DNA of 64,000 nt from Wolbachia endosymbiont (group A) of Bibio marci (GTDB lineage Bacteria > Pseudomonadota > Alphaproteobacteria > Rickettsiales > Anaplasmataceae). The notes under the pieces were generated by a model. That model searched no databases and had not been told where the DNA came from. It worked only from the letters and a program-made list of their open reading frames with translations. The stretch covers positions 682,001 through 746,000 of the forward strand of contig NZ_OX366364.1 of assembly GCF_947251645.1 (NCBI RefSeq), read 5' to 3'. The position numbers and the translations under genes are program-made. Positions within the stretch are counted from its first letter, which is position 1; each line of letters opens with the position of its first letter. This document shows positions 46,173 through 56,004 of the stretch, one piece after another.

Positions 46173-47331
46173 CATAAAGCACCAGCTCCTCTTTTGTTAA
46201 AGTGTAGGAGCTGTCTTCCCAATGTTGCCTGAGCAACTCTAAGTTTTTACCTAAACTTTTTCCTGGCTGGTGACCTATATTTATCAAGTCATCACCAGAT
46301 AAGGGAAATTTTGGAATATTGAATGTATTAGCAAATGAAATGTATTCATCAACATTTTCTCCAGACTCAACACCACAAATTTTTACTAAATCACAATATA
46401 GTTCCCTACCAAATAAAGATATGTACTTCTTCTGCTCTTTTTCTGAAAGTTCTGTTTTGATATCGTTGGATAGTAAAAATAGCAGCTTTTTCTTTTGCTT
46501 GTTTGAAAGACGTAAAAATTTGCTTACATATTCTCCAAGACTTAGCCTGTCATTTTTTTTAGTGGTCCTAAGGAGTAACGCTAATTTTACTAGTGCATCA
46601 GTGCCCAAAAGAAGTGACGAAGACAGAATTTCGCATTTGACTTCTTTTGGAATAATTTTTTGTAACACATCAGATTCTTGCATGCTCTTAAGTGTTGGAA
46701 AAGGATCATTGCATTCCAGCAATTTAAGTATTTCATCTCTTATTCTCTCTCCAGAGAGGTTTTGGATCATATGCGAATGCTTTTTGCATACGCTTAGTAT
46801 TTCATCACTCAAATCTCCGACACATATTTTTGCATGAAAACGAAATGCTCTTAAAATACGTAGATAGTCTTCTTTAATTCTATCTTCAGCGTTGCCTATA
46901 AAGTTTAACCTTCGCGCCTTTAAATCCTCAATACCACCAAAGTAATCATATATATGGCCATGCTTATCTGCATATAGAGCGTTAAATGTAAAGTCGCGCC
47001 TTGAAGCATCCGCTTGCCAATTATTAGTAAATTCTACTTTTGCATGCCTGCCATCACATTTCACATCATGCCTTAGTGTTGTGATCTCAAAAGATCTTTG
47101 ATTTAGAACCGCAGTTATAGTCCCATGTTTTAAGCCAGTTGGAATAGTTTTTATATTACGGAGTTTTAGCGCTTTAATCGTTTGATTGGGAGGCAAATTA
47201 GTAGCTAAATCGATGTCGTGGACATCACGTTGCAAAATTGAGTCTCTCACACACCCGCCGACAAGCCTAGCCTCACCACCAAATTCCTCTATGGCATCAA
47301 TAATTAAACTAGTTTCATGGTCAACTTGCAT
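46156..47331 (-). CDS. CCA tRNA nucleotidyltransferase / poly(A) polymerase family
   Basis: The 391-residue enzyme has the class II nucleotidyltransferase core: VGGCVRDSILQRDVHDIDLATNL (about 23-45) with the G-S-like and D-x-D motifs, RRDFTFNALYAD, and the ERIKEDYLRILRAFRF RNA-binding block. It should add or repair the CCA end of tRNAs, useful here because tRNA-Trp above lacks encoded CCA. A poly(A) polymerase role cannot be excluded from sequence. Its 3' end overlaps the coiled-coil gene by 17 bp. Confidence 0.9.
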   Translation of the reverse strand: MQVDHETSLIIDAIEEFGGEARLVGGCVRDSILQRDVHDIDLATNLPPNQTIKALKLRNIKTIPTGLKHGTITAVLNQRSFEITTLRHDVKCDGRHAKVEFTNNWQADASRRDFTFNALYADKHGHIYDYFGGIEDLKARRLNFIGNAEDRIKEDYLRILRAFRFHAKICVGDLSDEILSVCKKHSHMIQNLSGERIRDEILKLLECNDPFPTLKSMQESDVLQKIIPKEVKCEILSSSLLLGTDALVKLALLLRTTKKNDRLSLGEYVSKFLRLSNKQKKKLLFLLSNDIKTELSEKEQKKYISLFGRELYCDLVKICGVESGENVDEYISFANTFNIPKFPLSGDDLINIGHQPGKSLGKNLELLRQHWEDSSYTLTKEELVLYAKSLL

Positions 47332-47415
47332 TTAGGTTAGTACGTACTGCAAGTTCATATTATATGAAATGCTTGCAAAAAGCCCCATATAAAAATATAT
47401 AGGGCTATAAAGATT

Positions 47416-48330
47416 TTACAGGTGTGGTTGTTGATGAAATGCTTTTTCTATTCTTGGTTCCTCCATACCACATCTTGGTAAATTTGAAGGGTTTTGCTTC
47501 TCAGAGCGCTCTATGCGCTGCTTTATATCACTAACGCACTGCTCTACAACATCATAAATTTTTCCATTAGCATTTTCTGCCAATAACTCATCAAATCTCT
47601 TCTCAACCTCTGCTCTCTCAGAGATATCCTTTGAAAGGTTACAATACTCTAAGATCTCGTCTACCTGAAGTTTTTTTGCTAATAGGAAATCTTCTTGTTC
47701 TTGCTCTTGTTTAAGTTTAGCTTCCTCTTGTAATTGTTTTGCTAAACTTTTATTTCTATCAAGCAACGGTTCGAAATGCAATCCGCCTTTGTTTATTACA
47801 TGCACAATACTACTATCATCATAATCAACTTTATTGTATTTACCTGCATTTTTTGAACCTGAATTGTCTATTAATTGATGCAAAAACCGATCTTGTTGGA
47901 TGTCAATAGCACGCAATGGGTTACTCTCTACAACATGCAATTTCACACCATACTTTTCACAAAGTATTCTGCCTTCAATGTCAGAATCACCCCATCTACT
48001 GTTGTTCATGATATTTGCTGTATAATCACTTACAGTCTCATTACGGCGCTGGCCATTGTTATCATAACTATTGGCAATTGCATCTATAAACCATTCTGGC
48101 GGATTCTTTTGCGCAAATTCCCTACAATCATTTCTTAATTTTTCGACAGTAACTTGCTCTCCTGTCTGTTGTTCTAGACTTTGTCTGAACGAGTCAAAAA
48201 AGCAGCTTCCATTACCAATTGCTTGCCCTACATAAAAATTGTCAAGGTAAGAATTACTATTTAAAGAAGTTACTTCACTTTCAACATTGTAAAAATCACT
48301 TAGTAGCTTCTGCTTCTGAGCTGTAGTCAT
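47416..48330 (-). CDS. OTU-like cysteine protease (candidate deubiquitinase)
   Basis: The 304-residue protein has an OTU domain at about 35-190. The catalytic Cys43 is in IGNGSCFFDSF (the family's GDGxC motif with Asn for the first Asp), WGDSDIEGRILCEKYGVKLHVVE matches the central OTU block, and His185 lies in GGLHFEPLL. A charged helical region follows (195-280). OTU proteases remove ubiquitin; bacteria have none, so a host target is likely. No secretion signal is visible. It is the second eukaryote-type protease in the window after the Ulp1-like one. Confidence 0.78.
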   Translation of the reverse strand: MTTAQKQKLLSDFYNVESEVTSLNSNSYLDNFYVGQAIGNGSCFFDSFRQSLEQQTGEQVTVEKLRNDCREFAQKNPPEWFIDAIANSYDNNGQRRNETVSDYTANIMNNSRWGDSDIEGRILCEKYGVKLHVVESNPLRAIDIQQDRFLHQLIDNSGSKNAGKYNKVDYDDSSIVHVINKGGLHFEPLLDRNKSLAKQLQEEAKLKQEQEQEDFLLAKKLQVDEILEYCNLSKDISERAEVEKRFDELLAENANGKIYDVVEQCVSDIKQRIERSEKQNPSNLPRCGMEEPRIEKAFHQQPHL

Positions 48331-48437
48331 GGTTTTACCTCAATTTAATATATATTACTATACCAACAAAATTGTAACTAATTAAGTATAGCAAAAATTC
48401 TTAAATTATGCAATAATTATGGCTTTAAATAGCAAAT

Positions 48438-49532
48438 ATGAGCTTTAACTGTGGTATAATTGGGTTACCAAACATAGGAAAATCAACCTTATTTAATGCG
48501 CTTACAGAGTCAAGTGCAGCCGAAGCTGCAAATTATCCTTTCTGCACAATCGAGCCAAATATAGGCAAGATTTCGATAAAAGATCAGCGCTTGAAACAAA
48601 TCGCAGCAATTGCCGGTTCAGAGAAGGTAATCTACAACCAATTAGAAGTTGTAGATATTGCAGGTCTGGTAAAAGGTGCGAGCAAAGGTGAAGGGCTCGG
48701 CAATAAATTTTTAAGCCATATCAGAGAAGTTGATGCCATCGTTCATCTGCTCAGGTGCTTTACGGATGACGATATTAGCCACGTACACAGTAAAATAGAT
48801 CCAATATCAGATGCTGAAGTGGTAAAAATGGAATTAATCCTAGCTGATATTGATAGCATAGAAAAAAGGCTTCCTCAATTGGAAAAGAAAGCAAAGCAAG
48901 GTGATAAAGAGCTAAAGAGACAACTTGAATTAATGCAAGAGGTATTAGCTACTTTAAAATTAGGTAAACCTGCAAGAAGCTTGGAGAATATCGATGGAGA
49001 TGAGATGAAGTCGCTTCAATTGCTCACAACAAAGCCCGTTATGTACGTTTGCAATGTTGAAGATACAAATGTTATAACTGGCAATGAATTATCTAAAAAG
49101 GTAGAGAGAATGGCGGAGGAAAATAAAAGCAAATTTTATTGCATTTCAGCAAAACTTGAAGCAGATATTGCAAATCTTGATAGTGAAGAGGAAAAACAGA
49201 GTTTTTTATCAGAATTTGGCTTACAAGAATCAGGCCTTGATGGAGTAGCGCGTATTATGTATGAAGTGCTGAGTATGATAACTTTCTTTACTGTGGGCCC
49301 CAAAGAAGCACGGGCATGGCCAGTAAAAATAGGATCAACAGCTGACAAAGCTGCAGGTGCAATCCACACTGATTTTGAGAAAGGCTTCATAAAAGCAGAA
49401 ACTATAAGCTTTGCAGACTACATAAAGTATGAAAGTGAACCGGCTTGTAAAGACGCAGGAAAAATTCGCTTTGAAGGCAGAGATTATATCGTACAAGATG
49501 GTGATATAATGCACTTTAGGTTTAATGTGTAG
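48438..49532 (+). CDS. ychF: Ribosome-binding ATPase YchF (OLA1 family)
   Basis: The 364-residue Obg-like P-loop protein prefers ATP. GLPNIGKSTLFNAL (8-21) is the P-loop; DIAGLVKGASKGEGLGNKFLSHIR is the conserved G3 region; the C-terminal TGS domain ends IVQDGDIMHFRFNV. It is linked to translation and stress responses. A single plus-strand gene after the OTU-like gene. Confidence 0.96.
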   Translation: MSFNCGIIGLPNIGKSTLFNALTESSAAEAANYPFCTIEPNIGKISIKDQRLKQIAAIAGSEKVIYNQLEVVDIAGLVKGASKGEGLGNKFLSHIREVDAIVHLLRCFTDDDISHVHSKIDPISDAEVVKMELILADIDSIEKRLPQLEKKAKQGDKELKRQLELMQEVLATLKLGKPARSLENIDGDEMKSLQLLTTKPVMYVCNVEDTNVITGNELSKKVERMAEENKSKFYCISAKLEADIANLDSEEEKQSFLSEFGLQESGLDGVARIMYEVLSMITFFTVGPKEARAWPVKIGSTADKAAGAIHTDFEKGFIKAETISFADYIKYESEPACKDAGKIRFEGRDYIVQDGDIMHFRFNV

Positions 49533-49552
49533 CTTTCTGGGGAGAAGAAACT

Positions 49553-49712
49553 CTCCTTCTACAGTGTATCCGTTTAGGGGAGAGGTTTAAGAAACAATTG
49601 ACCTTACCCAGAAGGTATGAATTAGGTATTGCTTGGTTGGAAGCAAGAGAAGATAATCACTTTTCAGAGTGGATAGGTGGCAGGTTGGCACTTTTTCTGA
49701 GTGTTCTTGTAT
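49553..49712 (+). pseudogene. Short coding remnant of unknown origin
   Basis: A frame without a start reads KKQLTLPRRYELGIAWLEAR, then DNHFSEWIGGRLALFL and a TAA. The composition is protein-like but no family is recognised. It lies between ychF and the decayed IS110 and is probably a gene scrap. Confidence 0.25.
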
Positions 49713-49730
49713 AAAGTATATGAAAGAAGA

Positions 49731-49843
49731 CCTCGTTACTCAGATTCTGCCACCGGTGAGGCTCACAAAATGTGATGACCTCGTATAGGAGTTTGGACCA
49801 ACCAGTACTCTGATATATTGAAATGTGCAATTGGAGGAAAAAT
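49731..49843 (+). other. Non-coding left end of a decayed IS110 element
   Basis: Upstream of the broken transposase lie small inverted repeats (CACCGGTG at 49751-49758; CACA-AAA-TGTG around 49764-49774; repeated GACCTCGT at 49729-49736 and 49787-49794). This matches the expected site of an IS110 guide RNA. The sequence differs from the intact IS110 at 3 kb, so it is another subtype. Confidence 0.35.
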
Positions 49844-50772
49844 ATGCGTCACATAGGCATTATACCAATAGTTTTACTGTTTGTTACTTGCAAGAAGGAA
49901 AATCGGAGTATATTCAAACGTTTCGCTTAAAAGACTTAAATAATTTTATCAGAAATCTTCAAGAAACAGATGAAATAGCTAATAGGCAATAGCTGTTTTT
50001 TTTATGACGCAGTGTCACCTTATGTTAAGAGCGTGGTCTCCTGGACAGTTTGAAGTTGTTCGTTGCTCTGTGAACAAAACGGACAAGCACGATGCGCGAG
50101 CTATTGCTTTTTTTCTAAGCAAAGGTATGTTGCCTGAAGCAAAGCAAACAATGCAAGCAGTTAGCTTCTCTTCTTCAAACAAGAGACCAGTTACGGGTAT
50201 CTTTAATCAATAAAATGCATGGTCTTTTTAATTACCATGGGATAAAAATTAAAAAGGAAGCACTTACAACTAAGGTGGGTGCTATTGGAAAGTATACTTG
50301 GGATCCTTTAGAAAAGGTTGAAATTGAAGTAATTAGCTATCATTTGGAAGCTATTCGGGAAATCTTAAAAAACTTGAGAGGGAAATTATAGCTTTTGCCA
50401 AACAGCTTCCTGAACCTTATCAGCATAAAAGGAATTGGCCCAATTTCTGCAGCTATTTTTATTGCAACAATTGGAGACATTAATGATTTTCATAGGCCTG
50501 AGAAACTTACTGCATATTTTGGAATTGTGCCACGAGTTTCTCAATCTAATCAACAGTGCACGATCGGAACAAACGTGATATTCTTTAGTGCAGTGTACTT
50601 GGGTTGCTATACGCTTATCTGAACAGCTTATGTAAAAAAAAAGCGTGATTCTACTAAGGCTATTATTGCTACTGCCAGGAAATTTCTTACAACTATTTTC
50701 TATACTCTTAAAAATGACTGGGTTTTTAAAGATTTCACAAAATTTGAATTTTTTATTGGACAACAATCATAG
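49844..50772 (+). pseudogene. Decayed IS110-family transposase
   Basis: Pieces of one transposase appear in several frames: MRHIGI at 49844, FTVCYLQEGKSEYIQTFRLK, then NKTDKHDARAIAFFLSKGML (the DEDD acidic block), INKMHGLFNYHGIKIKKEAL, LISIKGIGPISAAIFIATIG and KLTAYFGIVPRVSQS, ending near TAG at 50772. At least four frameshifts and some missing bases are needed to join them. It is related to, but not a copy of, the intact IS110 at 3084-4055. Confidence 0.85.
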
Positions 50773-50839
50773 GAGAAAAAGTGAAGAGAAAGAAAAGGCG
50801 TTTTTTTATAATAAAAATGTTTTTTCAAAAGGAGTAGTA

Positions 50840-50893
50840 ATAACAAAAAGAAGAGAATATACAGTTGAGTTTAAATTAGAAGCTGTGTATTAA
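50840..50893 (+). pseudogene. Possible IS3-type OrfA N-terminal fragment
   Basis: KRREYTVEFKLEAVY followed by a stop resembles the first residues of IS3-family OrfA helix-turn-helix proteins. Only about 15 residues match, so this is weak. Confidence 0.3.
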
Positions 50894-51023
50894 ACAGCAT
50901 AAGCATTCTGCTATTAATTATTGCATTCCTGAGCAATTTGATTCATTATTCTTTTTGTAAAAAATTTTCTTAACTTTCTCTCTACTTTTTCTGTGTAGGG
51001 CCACTTTAAAGGAAGTCTAATAG

Positions 51024-51491
51024 ATGCTACATAGAAATCCAGATGAGTTCCTAAAGTCTATTCCAAAAGATAAGCGCATAATGTGCCTTGACATGGGAGA
51101 AAAGCAACTAGGCATAGCATTTAGCGATAAAACACAGCTTATAGCCACAGCTCATAGTGTATATTATAGGGAAAATATGAACAAAGATTTAGGTTATCTG
51201 CATAGAATATTCAAAGAAAATGAAGCTGGATCAATGGTAATAGGACTACCATTCAAAATGGACGAGCAAGAAACTAAATGGTGTAAAACCATAATCCAAT
51301 TCGCAAATAAAATAATAAAAAAATATAAAGTAAATATATACTTACAAGACGAAAGCTTCTCAACATCTATCGCAACTCATACACTAAAAATTACTGGAAT
51401 ATCAATCACAAAATCGAAAAAAATAGATGATAAAATCTCCGCATGTATTATTTTGCAACGAACGTTAGACAAGATAAATACAATCAAATAG
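51024..51491 (+). CDS. ruvX: Putative pre-16S rRNA nuclease / Holliday junction resolvase-like YqgF
   Basis: The 155-residue RNase H-fold protein has LDMGEKQLGIAFSD (about 24-37, usual GxDxGxKRIG), MVIGLPFKMD, and the LQDESFSTSIA acid. The C-terminal KKIDDKISACIILQ matches the family D-x-x-AA-x-x-IL ending. Such proteins process the 5' end of 16S rRNA in E. coli. It is convergent with ruvC. Confidence 0.88.
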   Translation: MLHRNPDEFLKSIPKDKRIMCLDMGEKQLGIAFSDKTQLIATAHSVYYRENMNKDLGYLHRIFKENEAGSMVIGLPFKMDEQETKWCKTIIQFANKIIKKYKVNIYLQDESFSTSIATHTLKITGISITKSKKIDDKISACIILQRTLDKINTIK

Positions 51492-51535
51492 TTTTTTCAG
51501 ATCTGGAAATCTTCAAACTGAATCTCATATAAAAG

Positions 51536-52024
51536 TTACTCAACAAAACAAGAACCTTTCGTATAAGCATGACAAATTGCTACAGCAAGAGCGTCAGCAG
51601 CATGGTGGCATTTTATACTCAAATTTTTAACTATTTGCTTCACCATAAATATAATCTGATCCTTATCAGCATGGCCATTTCCGGTAATGCTTTTTTTTAC
51701 ATAGTTTGCATCATATTCATTCATAGTTAGCTTTGTTATTTTTAACGCTAAAATTACAACCCCTCTTGCATATCCTAAAGTTAGTGAAGATTTAGGATTT
51801 TTATTAACAAAAATTTTTTCTACTGCAGCTTCATTCGGAGAATATTGAAATATTACTTTCTTTAATTGTTCAAAAATTATATGTAAGCGTTCACCTGTAC
51901 CCAATTTACCATCAGTTGATATGGTACCGCCGCCCAAAAATTCAATATTATTTTTCTCGTTCAGGCTGATAATGGCCCAACCAGTCTTGCTTATCCCTGG
52001 ATCTAGACCTATTATTTTAACCAC
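51536..52024 (-). CDS. ruvC: Holliday junction endonuclease RuvC
   Basis: The 162-residue resolvase has Asp8 in IIGLDPGISKTGWAI, the Glu in AAVEKIFVNKNPKSS, and the final acids in HHAADALAVAICH. It cuts Holliday junctions together with RuvAB. It starts directly after the coxC stop (no gap), so it is probably co-transcribed. Confidence 0.95.
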   Translation of the reverse strand: MVKIIGLDPGISKTGWAIISLNEKNNIEFLGGGTISTDGKLGTGERLHIIFEQLKKVIFQYSPNEAAVEKIFVNKNPKSSLTLGYARGVVILALKITKLTMNEYDANYVKKSITGNGHADKDQIIFMVKQIVKNLSIKCHHAADALAVAICHAYTKGSCFVE

Positions 52025-52852
52025 TTAATAAACGCTTAACCAATAAATAAATAAAAATAAAAATATCCAGACTACATCTACAAAGTGCCAATACCAGGAG
52101 GCAAACTCAAAGCACAAATGGTCCTGAAGTGTAAATTGGCCTTTCCGTGCTCTAAATAAACACACTGATAAAAATATTATTCCTATTATAACGTGTGCGC
52201 AGTGAAAACCGGTAATCATATAAAAATTGGATGTATAAATAAGCTTTTCTCCTGTTTCTTGTAGAGAAAAACTCGCTTCATGATACTCTATTGCTTGCAC
52301 TATTATAAAAAAAACCCCAAGCAATATAGTTATGGACAGCATTTTAATCATGCTCTTTTTATCATTTTCAAGTAAAGAGTGATTTGCCCAAGTAATTGTT
52401 GTACCAGAAAGCAATAATATTAATGTATTCATGAATGGTAGTGACCACGGATCAGGTGGCAAAATTCCCTCAGGGGGCCATTCAACTTTTTTTGCAGGAG
52501 AAAACGCCTCAAATAAAAAAACTGGATCAAGCCAGGCTTTAAAGAATGAACAAAAGAACACTATAAAAAATACGACCTCCGAGAGAATAAATAAGTACAT
52601 TGCAAATTTGAGTCCATGTTTTACAATGGTAGTATGACATTTATCATAAATGGCCTCCCTTATTACATCTCTCCACCAGTAGAACAGCACCCCTGATACC
52701 GCGAAGATGCCTAAAGCTAAACCAAACATTCCGAAAATTTGTTTATGAAGCGCGCCAACTAATCCAAGTGCAAGAATAAGAATTGCTGCTGATATAGCAA
52801 TTGGCCAAGGACTTGGGTCCACTAAATGAAAATCATGTTCTTTACTTTTCAT
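52025..52852 (-). CDS. coxC: Cytochrome c oxidase subunit III
   Basis: The 275-residue membrane protein with seven predicted helices stabilises the aa3-type terminal oxidase. The opening KEHDFHLVDPSPWPIAIS and the late HFVDVVWIFLFLFIYW are the standard subunit III signatures, and GFHCAHVIIGIIFL is in the expected place. Subunits I and II are not in the window. Confidence 0.96.
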   Translation of the reverse strand: MKSKEHDFHLVDPSPWPIAISAAILILALGLVGALHKQIFGMFGLALGIFAVSGVLFYWWRDVIREAIYDKCHTTIVKHGLKFAMYLFILSEVVFFIVFFCSFFKAWLDPVFLFEAFSPAKKVEWPPEGILPPDPWSLPFMNTLILLLSGTTITWANHSLLENDKKSMIKMLSITILLGVFFIIVQAIEYHEASFSLQETGEKLIYTSNFYMITGFHCAHVIIGIIFLSVCLFRARKGQFTLQDHLCFEFASWYWHFVDVVWIFLFLFIYWLSVY

Positions 52853-52899
52853 AGCATTTTAAAAAATACTTACTAAGGATACAAATTAGCTTAAAATTG

Positions 52900-53559
52900 T
52901 CAATGTTCCTTAGGAAATTGATTGAATCTTGAAAAATTATATGCACCGTTCAAAAAATCTAACACAAATTGTGCAGTTATTCTAAACAACTCAAGCATTT
53001 TGCTCTTTTCATTTTCTCTTGCTCTGCTGCAATATCCATCAATAATATTTTCCAAAATAATGCATCCAGACTTTACTGAATCACTGTAACAAAAATTAAA
53101 CCAATCCCTATATCTATTATTTTTTTTGAATCTATTTTTCATGCTATCAACGACAGTCTTGTATATAAACATGCAAGAATACAAAACCGTCATAGCCTCA
53201 TAGGTATTACTATACGAGATGGATAAAAGAAAATTAGTGAAATTAAAACACTCAAGAGATTTCTTTCCACGACTTATACCGTACATAGTAAAGTAGTAGT
53301 CATATAGCACTCTATTAACAGTCACTGCTCTTTGGGCTACTTCAGTAAGCGAGATAATACTACTATAATCTTCCATTCTGGATGCAGTAATTAAGGTGGT
53401 ACGAATATAATCACCTAAGAACAACGCCTCTTGTTGAGTATAGAATTTGAAGTTTTCTATATTTAGGGTGTTATTCGCCAACTTAACATTAAAAGGATGC
53501 TCAATTATATCCTTTAAAAGATTTGACCCGTAACAGCTCCTAATTATGCCACTGAACAC
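52900..53559 (-). CDS. TenA-like protein (thiaminase-II/PqqC fold)
   Basis: The 219-residue protein matches the TenA fold: IIEHPFNVKLANNTLNIENFKFYTQQEALFLGDYIR near the N-terminus, then YEAMTVLYSCMFIYKTV with Cys129 at the site of the TenA catalytic Cys, and a late helix with the FxRxTxxFxxxF-like end. TenA hydrolyses aminopyrimidines for thiamine salvage, but divergent Wolbachia homologues are not proven to do this. The GTG start at 53559 is the first available. The product may be truncated: the second copy upstream has an extra N-terminal hydrophobic leader. Confidence 0.75.
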   Translation of the reverse strand: MFSGIIRSCYGSNLLKDIIEHPFNVKLANNTLNIENFKFYTQQEALFLGDYIRTTLITASRMEDYSSIISLTEVAQRAVTVNRVLYDYYFTMYGISRGKKSLECFNFTNFLLSISYSNTYEAMTVLYSCMFIYKTVVDSMKNRFKKNNRYRDWFNFCYSDSVKSGCIILENIIDGYCSRARENEKSKMLELFRITAQFVLDFLNGAYNFSRFNQFPKEH

Positions 53560-53602
53560 TATAGTTACCGATAAAGATCAAGTCAACGTAAATAATCCGC
53601 TG

Positions 53603-54348
53603 CTAATATTCTTTGCTAGATATATTAGAGTAATACACCTCATCCCAGAATATTACCTCAAGTTCTAATCCGTTACGAAAAAACTCGAGCATCTTTTTCT
53701 TTTCCTTATTACTAGATTCTCTATACAGCTTATTCACAATCTCAGTTATAGCATCAGCTGTGTTATCCACTATATTAGTATTATAGAGATTAATCCATTT
53801 TTTATACTTATTGCTTGAAGGAATGCTATCTTTTACCGTATGTTGAAAGGTGATCTGACACATACCAAAACATGGATAAGAAGCTGCTAAGCCTTCAGCT
53901 ACTGAATTATGGTATGCAGCACGCATGAAGAAATTAATGAAGGCAGAACTAGATTTCGATCTTTTGTGGCTATCGGATGAGTTACATTCTGTAAACTGCT
54001 CCTCACATAGACTTCGCATACTGAATATTTTACGAGCTATAAAGGTTAATTTATCCATTGTTTCAATATCATTAGCTCTAGATGAATAATTAAAAAAGCA
54101 CGAGTGCAATCCACTAAGCATAAAAAAGTCTGTTGAACGTAGAACTTGAACTTCTTATAACTTAATTTGCCATTCATTAATTCAACATAAAAAGGATGTT
54201 CTTCTATTCTATCAATAAGATCAGATGATTCTTTTATAGCTATGCTACAAAATTCTTCTTTTATGTCATTATACATTGCATGAGCCTCACAATAAAAACT
54301 GAATATAATAATTATCACTAATATAGTATAATTATTATGAAAAAGCAA
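53603..54348 (-). pseudogene. Second TenA-like gene with a frameshift in an A6 tract
   Basis: A frame from a TTG at 54348 (no better start) encodes a hydrophobic leader (VIIIIFSFYCEAHA) then RIEEHPFYVELMNGKLSYKKF and YVQQTFLCLVDCTRAF. At the run of six A on the plus strand (54092-54097; T6 in the gene) the frame breaks. FFNYSSRANDIETMDKLT continues in the other frame to 53603, with PCFGMCQIT as the active-site region. One extra T would restore a full TenA protein of about 245 residues, apparently exported. It lies 44 bp upstream of the intact copy, as a tandem paralogue. Confidence 0.7.
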
Positions 54349-54401
54349 TTATACTTTAACAATAAGCTAATATATAAATGTGGGGCTGTAAATCAAAAAT
54401 T

Positions 54402-55574
54402 TCAGCAACCTAAAGAAATTTTACTATTACCTTCTATATTGAATTCTCTACAAAGATCAGCAGACAAGTTCATGCTTTCCCAAGAAAATCCACCGTCACT
54501 TTCTGACTCTTTACCAAAATGTCCATAACAGGCTGTACGTTTATATATAGGACGATCAAGCGATAAATGCTTAATTATGCCTTTTGTTGATAAATCCACA
54601 CTATTCTCAATAAACTTTTTAATCTTTTTTTCATCTATCGTATTTGTACTAAATGTGTCAATATAGAATGAAGTAGGTTGTGATATACCAATTGCATAAG
54701 AAAGCTGCACAAGACAACGTTTAGCCAAACCTGCAAAGACAATATTTTTAGCAAGGTATCTTGCCATATAAGCTGCAGATCTATCAACTTTGGTTGCATC
54801 TTTTCCGGAAAACGCTCCTCCACCGTGTGGAATATAACCTCCATAAGTATCAACCATAATTTTCCGTCCGGTTAATCCACAATCACCAACCGGCCCACCA
54901 ATAACAAATCTACCTGTTGGATTGACTAAGAGATTTTCCTCATGACACATCCATCCTTCAGGTAAAGATGAAACTATGTAAGGGTAAATTATTTCTTTTA
55001 CTTTTGATTGATCCAAATCCTCAGGGTGCTGTATTGAGACAATAATACTTTCAGCACGTACCGGGAGGTTATTCTCATATGCCAAAGTGATTTGTGACTT
55101 TGCATCCGGACCAAGTTTTGCTTCTTTAACTGCGCTCATGATATTTTTCAGAATCGAGTGCGCATAAAAAATGGGAGCCGGCATAAGGTTTTCTGTCTCT
55201 GTTGTTGCATAGCCATACATTATGCCCTGATCTCCAGCACCTTGATCCAACCCTATTGCAATGTCATTTGATTGCTCATGTAATAATATATTTACCTTCA
55301 CTTTTCTCCAGTGGAAACCATCATGCTCATAACCAATATCTTTTATTGTATTCCGTACAATACTTTCAATCCTGCTATTTTTGATGTTAGGTCCGAATAC
55401 TTCCCCAGCTATAATAACGTTATCTTTGGTGACTAAAGTCTCTATTGCAGCTCGCGCAAAAGGATCAGTGAAAAGGTATTCATCAAGTATTGCATCTGAA
55501 ATTTGATCTGCTACTTTATCTGGATGACCAGCCGCCACTGATTCACTGGTTACTAAATTTTTATATGAACTCAT
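54402..55574 (-). CDS. metK: S-adenosylmethionine synthetase
   Basis: MetK makes SAM from Met and ATP. The 390 residues include SVAAGHPDKVADQISDAILD (11-30), DQGAGDQGIMYGYAT, and GGGAFSGKDATKVDRSAAYMAR, plus the GLTGRKIMVDTYGG loop. The length and motifs are complete, so it is likely functional (it is a decayed gene in some Rickettsia). Confidence 0.97.
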   Translation of the reverse strand: MSSYKNLVTSESVAAGHPDKVADQISDAILDEYLFTDPFARAAIETLVTKDNVIIAGEVFGPNIKNSRIESIVRNTIKDIGYEHDGFHWRKVKVNILLHEQSNDIAIGLDQGAGDQGIMYGYATTETENLMPAPIFYAHSILKNIMSAVKEAKLGPDAKSQITLAYENNLPVRAESIIVSIQHPEDLDQSKVKEIIYPYIVSSLPEGWMCHEENLLVNPTGRFVIGGPVGDCGLTGRKIMVDTYGGYIPHGGGAFSGKDATKVDRSAAYMARYLAKNIVFAGLAKRCLVQLSYAIGISQPTSFYIDTFSTNTIDEKKIKKFIENSVDLSTKGIIKHLSLDRPIYKRTACYGHFGKESESDGGFSWESMNLSADLCREFNIEGNSKISLGC

Positions 55575-55641
55575 GCTTTAGGTTTCTGCTTATATAATAC
55601 CAAAACTGCTATAAAAAACACAGTTAGTAATTATTAAATGG

Positions 55642-55715
<74 letters not shown>

Positions 55716-55724
55716 ATGATTTAT

Positions 55725-55994
55725 TCAAGCTGAAGCTTTCATATTATCTGTAGGCAAGATATCAATAAAAGTCTTTTTATTTGCTGACCTTCTAAAGCTG
55801 ACCCAGCCTTCTATTTTAGCAAAAATCGTATGATCTTTACCTATACCAACATTCTTTCCAGGATGGAATTTTGTGCCTCTTTGGCGCACAATTATGTTAC
55901 CAGGAATAACCTTCCCATTCTTCTTTATTCCTAACCTACGACCTGCTGAATCTCTACCATTACAGGAACTACCACCTGATTTTTTAGTTGCCAT
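55725..55994 (-). CDS. rpmA: 50S ribosomal protein L27
   Basis: The 89-residue L27 reaches the peptidyl-transferase centre. [21 protein letters not shown] is the typical start (usual GGSTRNGRDS reads [10 protein letters not shown]), followed by [18 protein letters not shown] and [12 protein letters not shown]. It is second in the rplU-rpmA operon. Confidence 0.97.
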   Translation of the reverse strand: MATKKSGGSSCNGRDSAGRRLGIKKNGKVIPGNIIVRQRGTKFHPGKNVGIGKDHTIFAKIEGWVSFRRSANKKTFIDILPTDNMKASA

Positions 55995-56004
55995 ATTTTA
56001 CCTC

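Noticed and set aside
50645..50893. 82-codon ORF as a real gene
   Set aside because: It merges the end of a broken IS110 transposase, read in another frame, with a possible IS3 scrap; no start signal or coherent fold.
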